The position numbers were made by a program, and so were the translations under genes. Shown here one piece after another: positions 56,025 to 64,000 of a stretch of DNA of 64,000 nucleotides. Under the pieces are notes generated by a model, which made no database searches, was not told the origin of the DNA, and saw only the letters and a program-made list of their open reading frames with translations. Each line of letters begins with the position of its first letter. The stretch's first letter is position 1. This DNA is from Ochotona curzoniae (Eukaryota > Chordata > Mammalia > Lagomorpha > Ochotonidae): positions 28,183,001 through 28,247,000 of the forward strand of contig NW_024467119.1 in assembly GCF_017591425.1 (NCBI RefSeq), given 5' to 3'.

Positions 56025-56112
56025 AGGAAGAGCAGTAGGGTGGGAAATATTGCACTCCTAAATCTGTATCATGAAATATGTGTGATTTGTTCACTTTCTA
56101 TAAATAAAATTG
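56025..56112 (+). mobile_element. Lagomorph L1-like 3' terminal fragment (tentative)
   Basis: GTGGGAAATATTGCACTCCT, AAATCTGTATCATGAAATAT and TTTCTATAAATAAAATTGG match the end of the segment at 33.88-33.97 kb. It is a short truncated piece. Confidence 0.45.
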
Positions 56113-56176
56113 GTTTCAAGTTGGAATATTTACTGTGACTTAGGTATAAAGGATAGGAATGGAATAGACAACTAAG

Positions 56177-57125
56177 AGTTTTTTTTTTCATTGCTTTCTT
56201 TTTTTAAAAATTTTATTTTATGACACAGTTTAATGGGCATTGGGGTTTCCCCACCTCTCCCCCTCCCCTCATTGTTCTCCTCCCCAGTCTTTCACCAGGT
56301 GTCTTCCCAGTGCCCTCAGAAGTCCATCATACTGTCATTGAGGTGTCTCCCAATGATGTAGGGACTTACCTGTTGTTTCACTGTATTCCATCCTTGTATT
56401 ACAAGTACAGGGATATACTTCTCTCTGCCTATGGGCATATTTATTCCCACTGCACTTCCATTATACCTTCCCTTGGGTACAGTCTCCCTCGGGTTGAAAG
56501 GGGAAAAAGAAAGATAGAAAAAAATGAAGTAAAATGAAATAGCGAGTCTTCATCTCCATGGTGTTGTCGAACTCGTAGCAAGAGTATCAATATGATGGTA
56601 GGGTGGTGCAAAAGAGTGTCCAATATCTTCCTCTAGAAAGTAACGCTAGCATATGACCCATATGGTTCAAATGGGAGTACAGTACAGACTAGGTTATCAT
56701 TACTCCTGGGTAGTAGTACTAACAACGATTAAAGGGATATGAACAATCTCAGGTGATCAGATGCAATAATTAATTATTGATTCATAAGCTTCTTGCATGT
56801 GGTATAGACAGTTTGAAGGTATAATAATACACAATTTACAGGTACTATTTTTAGATTTGACATCATTTTATCTTATATTAAGGTAAACATATGATATCTG
56901 ACCTTTTGGAATTGGCTCATTTCCCTTAGCATAATAGCTCCCAGTTGGGCACATTTGGCCATGAAGAAATGCATTTCATTTTTTTTATTAGCTGAGTAGT
57001 ACTCCCTAGAGTAGGTGAATCATAGTTTCCTTATCCAGTCTTCTGTTGATGGGCATTTTGGCTGTTTGCATGTTTTTGCGATTATTGATTATTCTGTGAA
57101 CATAGAGGTGCATGTTGCTTGACAA
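56177..57125 (-). mobile_element. Lagomorph L1 3' end, reverse orientation
   Basis: A T-rich start (poly-A complement) is followed by TATGACACAGTTTAATGGGC and the C-rich CCCCACCTCTCCCCCTCCCC, i.e. a G-rich 3' UTR beside the tail, as in L1. Further in, TCATTTCCCTTAGCATAATA, GTACTCCCTAGAGTAGGTGA, TTGATGGGCATTTTGGCTGT and TCTGTGAACATAGAGGTGCA are the reverse complement of the conserved L1 3' region. It ends about 0.95 kb in, a normal 5'-truncated insertion. The 105-codon frame at its start is spurious. Confidence 0.7.
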
Positions 57126-57785
57126 TGAAGAGTTTTTAATTTGAAATAACTTACAATTTCATACTCATATAGTTGAATTTCTATCCTTGAGGAAAAAATG
57201 AACATTGAGAAAAGCGATGGATCAAACTTTTGTTTCAACAAGGACACACAATGTATACTTTCCCTCAATTATATACATTACTCAATGGGAAATGCATGGT
57301 CTATCACTTACAAACGGACAGAAAAATACTTTTGTTGACTGAAGGCTCCCACACTATTTCAAAATAACAAACAAATAAAAAGTACTTTTTGTCTTTAATT
57401 ATACAAGTAATTCATATTCATTGGTAATTAAAAATATACAGAAAGCCTTTTGAAAAATTCTATATGTAGTGATATGCGGTATGGGCACCAATTTTTCCAG
57501 TGAGACACACAGAGAAGTTGGATAAAGATTTGCCTGGACTGTATTAACAAGCTGAAACCTTAGTGGAGATTTTAATTATTGTCCTGTTATCCAGGAGTAT
57601 ACCAACATCTAAAAACTGAGTTCAGTTTTGGGCAGCTTTCCCCTGAGTGCTGATTGGTAATCTGGTAAAAATGCCTAAGAGACTGCCAGGGCTTTAGAGA
57701 ACCTTGTGAGATTAGGATGACACAAAATGAAACATATGATTTAGAAGGATATAAGGCTGGGTAAATCCTGTTCTTTGCTCAGAAC
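57126..57785. other. Unique AT-rich sequence, nothing recognised
   Basis: No gene, RNA or transposon was identified in this interval. Confidence 0.4.
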
Positions 57786-57787
57786 TC

Positions 57788-58092
57788 ATCATGGTTTGGA
57801 TAGGATTTAAATATGTCCCCCAGATTTCTGGGAAGTTAATTTAACAATGATTAGAGATCTGGTCCTTGGAAGGTTATTAGGATTTAATGGGGTCATTAAG
57901 ATAGAGACCCCATGATTGGATTCTGGTGTCTTTATAAGAATAGATTCTCTGCTCCAGTTTAGGACACTAATAGCAAGAAGACATCACTGAATGGGCCCCT
58001 TGGTTTTACATTTCCAAAACCTGGAACCCAAGTAAGATCCTATTCTTTGTAACTTACTCAGACTTTGATATTTTGTTAGCAATAGAAAATGA
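57788..58092 (+). mobile_element. MaLR-type LTR (MLT/MST-like), ancient
   Basis: ATGGTTTGGATAGGATTTAA, ATGTCCCCCAGATTTCTGGG, GGTCCTTGGAAGGTTATTAG, ATGATTGGATTCTGGTGTCT, TTATAAGAATAGATTCTCTG, TTACATTTCCAAAACCTGGA and a TTTGTTAGCAATAGAAAATG end keep the MaLR LTR order. Non-coding relic of an ancient retroviral family. Confidence 0.65.
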
Positions 58093-58094
58093 AC

Positions 58095-59340
58095 CAATTC
58101 AAGATCCAAGCAATTGATCCTTCTATAGCGTGGATGAACTTTAAAAAAACTAAGTTAAATGAACTGTGTTTTACACAGAAATTCCCAATTGACTCAGAAA
58201 AAAATACAGTGTCTGAGATTAGATTTATATGATCCCAGATTGCTGATGTTCCATTTAGGAACATTTAGCCCTGTAAGAACAAGTGACAATCCTCTCTGAA
58301 AGAAGTTAGCATTAATACAGACCACACACACAAAAGGATGTAGATAAGAAGTTATAAAATACAGCTGGCACACAATTAATGATGTTCTGGCAAATGTGGA
58401 GATTAGTGATTTGGACATAAAAAATAGACAAACACAAACTTAAAGATAATTTTGCTTACTATGTCTAAAGGGGTAAGTGGCATGGCTATTTTCTGGTGGA
58501 ATATGAGCAATAAAAATGAACTTTCAGAAAGTGCGAGAAATAATCAAATTGAAATTCTAACATGGACAGGAAACCTAAAGGTCACAAGGATATATTCAGT
58601 TCTAAGAGAGGGGAGAGAGTGAGATCTGGGAATTACACAACATACCATGTTTGATAATTTTCCCAAAATGGTTCTGGTCATCTGTCCATAAATTTCAGTG
58701 GCCTGTAAAATCCCAAGCAAGACAAATGAAAGCTAATCCATGTCCGGATGCCTGAGAGCAAGAATTCCTTGTCAATCAATTTATTGGCAGTGATTTTGAA
58801 GTTTTTGCGTTGCAGTTCTCCGTAGTGGTTATCACACTAATAGACCAATTTGATTCCTGCTCTGAAAAACAACCACTTTACTGAGATATAATTAACATTC
58901 CATAATACTTCAAATTCATGCTTTTTGGTATAATATTCCATACATTTTCACAATGATACAATTTTTTTTTTCTCTTAACACCTTTGATAGGACTTGTAAT
59001 TCATTCCGTAAGATGGATTTATAGATATTGGGTTACTAGAATAAGTAAATGAACATCTTAAACCTCTCATAAATTTTAGAAAGTAGAACCAATTTCCACC
59101 CTCATCAATGTCACTTAGAAGTGACAAAAAGTGCCCATCGTGCTACAGTGGAAACAGTGTAAGGTGCTGGAACTGAGATAATCTTATTAATATGGTAGGT
59201 GAGCACTATCATTATTATTCTATAACATCTTCTATCAAATATCTGATAGTTTTATGAATATGAAATCAGAACATTTGAGCTTAGTAAAAAATTATAGTTT
59301 CAGAGCATCAGATGATTTTTTTGAGTTTAACTTTTTATTC
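58095..59340. other. Unique AT-rich sequence, possible old L1 relic near 58860
   Basis: CCACTTTACTGAGATATAAT, TAACATTCCATAATACTTCA and TTCCATACATTTTCACAATG at 58875-58960 recall the reversed 3' UTR of old L1s ('ttgaggtataattgacataca'), but the match is too weak to delimit. Otherwise nothing was recognised. Confidence 0.35.
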
Positions 59341-59360
59341 TCCTTTAAAAATTCTGTTGA

Positions 59361-59688
59361 GGGCCCGGCACGGTGGCGCAAATGGTTAAGGTCCTCGCCT
59401 TGTACGCCCGGGATCACATATGGGCGCCGGTTCTAATCCCGGCAGCCCCGCTTCCCTTCCAGCTCCCTGCCTGTGGCCCGGGAAAGCAGTCGAGGACGGC
59501 CCAAAGCTTTGGGAACCTGCACCCGCGTGGGAGACCCAGAAGAGGCTCCTGGCTTCGGATTGGCATAGTGTCGGCCATTGCGCTCATTTGGGGAGTGAAT
59601 CATCGGACGGAAGATCTTCCTCTCTGTCTCTCCTCTCTGTATATCCGCCTTTCCAATAAAAAATAATAAAAATAAATCTTTTTTTAAT
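59361..59688 (+). mobile_element. Young lagomorph C-type SINE with 18-bp target-site duplication
   Basis: CTTTAAAAATTCTGTTGA flanks it perfectly at 59343-59360 and 59689-59706. The A box TGGCGCAAATGG (59374-59385, two extra A relative to the 27.25-kb copy) and B box GGTTCTAATCC (59429-59439) are preserved. The body is nearly identical to the 27.25-kb copy over most of its length, CpGs are retained, and the tail is AATAAAAAATAATAAAAATA followed by a TCTTTTTTT segment. The perfect duplication and low divergence make it one of the youngest insertions here. Confidence 0.96.
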
Positions 59689-59901
59689 CTTTAAAAATTC
59701 TGTTGATATGGAAAAAATGGTTGTTTCCTGTCTGGTTATTTTGAATTCTCTAGAGATTGTAAATATAATATGCTCTAGCATGTATGTCCCCTCCTTATTA
59801 AAAAAATGAAGTAGTTTTATTGACCTGGATTCATTTACACAATTACTTTTACATGCATATTGAAGGGAGTAAACAGTATTTTGGCAAAAGTGTGCTCCTC
59901 T

Positions 59902-59917
59902 CCCCCCCCCCCCCCCC
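59902..59917. repeat. Poly-C run of 16
   Basis: Sixteen consecutive C residues interrupt unique sequence. The length is likely unstable and error-prone in sequencing. The complement is a G-run able to form quadruplex-like structures. Confidence 0.85.
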
Positions 59918-60199
59918 GCATCTATGCAATTGCAACTTTCTTCTTTTAGAGCTTTATGCAATTGTTCAGAGTTTAAGGACATTTTTACCTCAGATGATTT
60001 TTCTCAAAATGGCAACTAGTCCCTGGTTCTCTCCTGTTCTACTCTGGCTGGGTGAGTGGTGTTTTCTTTGCTGTTCTCCATCAGAACCTGTTATTCTCCT
60101 GTGAGTATGTTAGGCAGGAATTTTCCAAAATGGTAGGCTCCTATTACTGCATGCAGATAGAAGCAATTTCTCTTTCTCTGTGCTACTGGCTGTGTAGCG

Positions 60200-60480
60200 T
60201 TTTCCCCACAGTTCTTTTGTTGAAGTCCTAGCCAGAATGTGACTATACTTGGAGATATGATTCTAATGAAGCAATTATGTAAAAATGAGGTCTTACAGGG
60301 TGAAGTGAACTCAATATAGCTATTCTCATAAGAAGAATAGCCCAGGACACAGACAGTCTTGAGGACACAGGAAGAGATAGCTTTCATGCTCTGAGCTTGG
60401 ACTTAGCAGTTTCCAGAATCCCAAGAAAACACATTCTTGTTGTCTCAGCTACTCGGTCTGTGATGCAGTGAGGGGGAACT
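60200..60480 (+). repeat. MaLR-like ancient LTR fragment
   Basis: TTTTGTTGAAGTCCTAGCCA, GAATGTGACTATACTTGGAG, AAAATGAGGTCTTACAGGGT, ATTCTCATAAGAAGAATAGC, GAGCTTGGACTTAGCAG, TTTCCAGAATCCCAAGAAAA and CTACTCGGTCTGTGATGCAG are in the order of the ancient LTR-like family also suggested at 15.05 kb (reverse) and 50.14 kb (forward). Confidence 0.55.
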
Positions 60481-60489
60481 CAAAGCCTT

Positions 60490-60975
60490 GTAAAGTGAAA
60501 AGTTTTTTTTTTTTTTTTTCTGAAGAGAAAGAAAATGTTCTGAAATGATGGGAGTCGAGGACTTGGAAAAAGAATCCTGATCTCAGTAATGAGTCTTTAA
60601 TGACTCATGGAGCTTTAGCTTCTGGAAATGTTGTGAGCACCAGGAATATGTGTTTCTTATGGTAAATCATAAGAGGCTTGAGAGTTTCATTCCCAAATGT
60701 GAACTTACAATTTGATATATTAAATTCTTGTCTTGACCCACTCAGTCCTGCAATATCTGAAGACTGAACTGATCTAAAGTTCCATAATTTGTAAATTATC
60801 AACCCTTTGTATTCAATATATAGTTTTCTTATTTAAGCTATTGTTCCGGGTGAAGATAGATTATATGAACATGGAACCAGAAAACGCTCAGCTTCATGGA
60901 ACCTTGGGTGTGGAGACTTACATACAGCGTCCATCCTTTGGCTTTAGGATATGGTTACTCCCAAAGAAGGGGCCG
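60490..60975. other. Unique sequence with a T-run
   Basis: Fifteen or so T residues at 60505-60519; otherwise nothing recognised. Confidence 0.4.
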
Positions 60976-60979
60976 ACTT

Positions 60980-61313
60980 TTTTTCTTAAAAAAATATTTT
61001 TAATACATTTTTTGGGGAACGTCAGATATACAGAGAGGAGGAAAGACCGAGAGGAAGATCTTCTGTCCACTGATTCACTCCCTAGGTGGCCCCAATGGCC
61101 GGAGGTGAGCTGATCCAAAGCCAGGAGCCAGGAGCCTCCCATGGGTTTCCCATGCAGGTACAGCATCTTAAGGCTTTGGGACCATCCTCAATTACCCTCC
61201 CAGGCCACAAGCAGGGAGCTGGATGAGAGTTGCTGGGATTAGAATCAGCACCCATGTGAGATCCGGGGCATGCAAGGCGAGGAATTCAACCACTAGTCTA
61301 CAGCACCAGGCCC
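60980..61313 (-). mobile_element. Lagomorph C-type SINE, reverse, with short target-site duplication
   Basis: CCGACTT flanks it at 60973-60979 and 61314-61320. Within are AAATATTTTTAATACATTTT, GTCAGATATACAGAGAGGAG, CGAGAGGAAGATCTTCTGTC, GGTTTCCCATGCAGGTACAG, CCTCCCAGGCCACAAGCAGG, GGGATTAGAATCAGCACCCA and a CAGCACCAGGCCC end. Complete but moderately diverged. Confidence 0.9.
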
Positions 61314-61329
61314 CCGACTTGCATTTAAA

Positions 61330-62720
61330 GATACACTAGGTTCTTCCCAATGTGAATTTTAATCTCACTGAGCATTCTGAAGTAGGCCCTGTGTCCTCTT
61401 ACTCTCACAGTCCTGCATATGAATCCTCATCGTCTTCATTGCACTGTGTGTCACACAAAAAGATTTTCTAAAATCAAATAGTGATTTTGCTAGACCATCA
61501 ATTTTAAGTTCCATAATTTTCTTTCAAGATTGAAACCTTTTATTTATTCATTCATTCATTCATTCATTGCTTCATTTATTTATTTATTTATTTTACTTTT
61601 TCCTGATAATCTGGAGTTCAGAAATTAAGAGACCAGGCATGTTTTGGGCCTCCTGACTACGATGACATTCATCTGGGGCTGCTGCAGTGCCAGTCCCTAA
61701 AGAACTGTCCTTTAGGAGCTTTGTAAATTGGGGTAAGTTACTTAATGCTTTGAGCCCTAATTTCCTCGTTAGAAGATATCTTCTCATGCAGTTGTTCATG
61801 TCTCTCAGTTCAATCCAGATTTATGCTGTGAGGACATTTAACACTAAGCCTATCACTGTCTTGATTTTATTATATGTGGTGTTAATAATAGTAATAATAA
61901 TAATAACAGAGATAATCATTGATGTCATATATATCAGTGCTAAATGCCTCAATATTATATGTTAAAGGCTAAATGGAATGTGGCAACTTTCAAATCAGAC
62001 TTAGGTTTAATATTACCACTAAAAACAAGCCTGAAGTTTTTTTTTTTTTCCTTCAAAGGAAATCCCTCAAAATTGCTAACCAACCCAAGTCAGGATATAT
62101 AAAAGAGAGGAAGGAAACTCAGTTCACTAACCAAAGTTTCTGAAGAAAGGAACATCTTATAGAAAAACTAGCTTTGGGTTTAGGTCAGATAGCTTTTGGA
62201 TGTGTTATTTTAGAAACTGCTCTGAATTTTGGTTAATACATATAGTATATCTCTGATTGGTCCCCTTCTCCTTAAAATGTCTTATGTGCATAAAAGTTTG
62301 AATGAATTGTTTTCAAGGGTTGCCACTTTAAGTGGAGATCACAACAAGTTATGTCATGCAGTACCTGGGAGTTGATGGATAACCTGGGCTCACTGACTTT
62401 CTATCCTGAGTTATCCTGAGGTAACCATAGTTACTTCCCAGGGTTTTGCAACAAATTTAAACCTCACAGTATGAGGCAGTTTTGTTTCTTCATTGTCTTT
62501 GGTAATGATCCCCCTCTATGGAATAACTCATTTTTAACTGCAGTATTTACACTTAACCCTGTAGTAAATTTTATCTCTTATTTGAAACTTGCTTTTTCAC
62601 AGCATCTCAGTTCAATAGATGGATTGAGAACAGAGATCTTAAAGAGATTACTATAGGTCAAAGCTCAAATGAAAAAACGTGAGAACTTCCCTGGTATGTT
62701 CCAACGACTAGAACTTAAAG
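61330..62720. other. Unique sequence with two simple repeats
   Basis: An ATTC/ATTT tetranucleotide tract lies at 61540-61595 and an AAT trinucleotide tract at 61883-61908. A T-run occurs at 62039-62049. No gene or transposon was recognised. Confidence 0.45.
61540..61595. repeat. ATTC/ATTT tetranucleotide microsatellite
   Basis: ATTCATTCATTCATTCATTC passes via GCTTC into ATTTATTTATTTATTT. It is a potential length-variable marker. Confidence 0.9.
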
Positions 62721-62724
62721 ACTC

Positions 62725-62935
62725 ATACCTTCAATGCAGCAATTCCATTTTATGGTATTTAGGTGATGTTTTAAACTTTTATGGTTAAAAATGAAGGACT
62801 ACAGTAACATAACACAGAAACCAAATACTCCTGGGTTATTGTCATTCTTATATACAGAAATATGGTACAAAGTTTCATTTGAAGGAGTAAAGAAAGATAT
62901 ATTTTGCAAAATTAGATACTACAATAGTGTCTTGG
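62725..62935 (+). mobile_element. Ancient L1/HAL1-like fragment (tentative)
   Basis: CAATGCAGCAATTCCATTTT and GGTATTTAGGTGATGTTTTA resemble the L1/HAL1 block 'acccagcaattccacttctaggtatttatcc', followed by AAAAATGAAGGACTACAGTA. Weak and short; chance similarity is possible. Confidence 0.35.
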
Positions 62936-62939
62936 ATTT

Positions 62940-64000
62940 TGCATCTCAAATGTAACTTGATAGTCTTTTTCGACATAATAAGATAGCTTTTAACATGTAT
63001 GTGGGTGCTTAGAGGGGAAGAAACTGGGACACCACAACACCTTCTTTCTTCAATAGAATTATGTGCTGTAGGGCATGGCCTAATAGAGATTTATTCATTT
63101 AATAATCCCTGGTGGTATTAATGGAATTCCCAATATAAAATTATCTGGGAGTGATGACATTACAGAGGGCCAGGGAGTCCTAGATCTTTGAGGAAGAAGA
63201 TATGTGGATTCTGCCTTGGCCCAGTGGGTGAATTTTTTTCCCCCAGCCGCAAGAGTACAGCACAAAACTTGAAGTAAAGCATGTTCATTTCTAGATGTGT
63301 CCCTTTTCTGACCATATGAGTGCGTCTCTGATCAAGAGGTTGGAATGGTGAGGTAAGGGGATCCAGGTCAGATTCCCAAGAGCCCAGGCAAGAATTCCAT
63401 CAGAAACAGGTAAGGACTGAGCTGAGAGGGGCTGTGAAATCACTGCTCAGTTACATGGAACTGATGGTGGCTACTGGCATGGCTTTGCCTGGCAAGCAGA
63501 GTGCTAAGGAAGGACAAGATAGACACACAAAAAAATCCAATTCATTTTGCCTAAGACCCTCTGGAGAATCTGAACAGGCATTAGTCTTTGCTTGGGCTGT
63601 TTAGGAAGATGGACTTCTGCTAGTTGTAACAACAGTTCTGCATGGATGCTTCCATCACTGATTTATCTGATAACAAACTTAGCACAAGTGCTTCACGTCC
63701 CTTTTCTTTCCAAACCCATAAAAACTGAATTGGTTTTCATTGCTCCTTTTTGAGTGAATTTGTTCAAGAAAATATCTTCACCCTTCAGTGAGCAGGAGGA
63801 AGAGAGCATTTGGAGGAGGGGATGGAGTGCATTTAAAAATCATGGGATGGAGAGACCCATAGATAGAAATTATATGTGGTTGTTACTTCCTCTATCAGCC
63901 ACCGCCTACATGACTGCTAGTTGATTTACACAGTCGTGATCCAAACATACATAAGTGTGTTCTTTGGAAAGCATGCATTTTCCCCAATTTTTAAAAATAT
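62940..64000. other. Unique sequence to the end of the window, nothing recognised
   Basis: Mixed composition, somewhat GC-richer at 63340-63480. No transposon, gene or RNA could be supported. Confidence 0.4.

Overview
The window is mammalian nuclear DNA, almost certainly lagomorph and most likely a pika (Ochotona). The best evidence is about 20 copies of a tRNA-derived SINE of the lagomorph C-repeat (CSINE) type. The youngest copies, near 27.25 kb and 59.36 kb, keep an RNA polymerase III A box and B box, a CCTCGCCTTG block after the A box, a pyrimidine-rich 3' part and an AATAAA-rich tail. Their head differs from the rabbit C-repeat as I recall it, which is why I lean to pika; that step is inference.

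I found no exon, protein-coding gene, tRNA gene or rRNA gene that I can support. The open reading frames are short, overlap on both strands, or run through CpG-rich, simple-repeat or transposon sequence. The window reads as a gene desert or one very large intron.

Layout. 0-3 kb: unique AT-rich DNA, one old SINE and ancient L1/MIR pieces. 3.44-4.85 kb: a CpG island, a TATA-like box, an octamer motif and a homeodomain-motif-rich block that looks like a conserved non-coding element (CNE). This is the best promoter/enhancer candidate. 5-12 kb: mostly unique, with a CCTT tract, a CCAAA pentanucleotide array and a SINE cluster at 11-12 kb. 12.9-13.95 kb: a second CpG-rich, CNE-like block. 14-22 kb: unique, with SINEs, a TG-rich tract and a 140-bp local duplication. 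22.3-24.3 kb: a SINE, an unclassified poly(A)-ended element with about four GC-rich 83-86 bp units, and a MaLR-type LTR. 25.3-35 kb: transposon-dense, centred on an ancient decayed plus-strand L1 (26.9-33.45 kb) invaded by SINEs and a 1.7-kb lagomorph repeat. 35-42 kb: unique, with an AT microsatellite at 38.46 kb and a CNE-like block at 40.87-41.76 kb. 42-50 kb: old SINEs, MIR/L2 relics and a perfect 18-bp hairpin at 44.78 kb. 50-64 kb: SINEs, L2, MaLR-like LTRs, a lagomorph L1 3' end and one young SINE.

Nothing here forms an operon or pathway. If the region has a function it is probably regulatory: A/T-rich blocks with TAAT cores, SOX-like and octamer motifs, and CpG-rich patches in a gene-free interval are typical of deserts flanking developmental transcription-factor genes. 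I cannot name the target gene. Conservation claims are judged by sequence texture only. Repeat family names are from memory of consensus features, and boundaries without target-site duplications are good to perhaps 20-50 bp.
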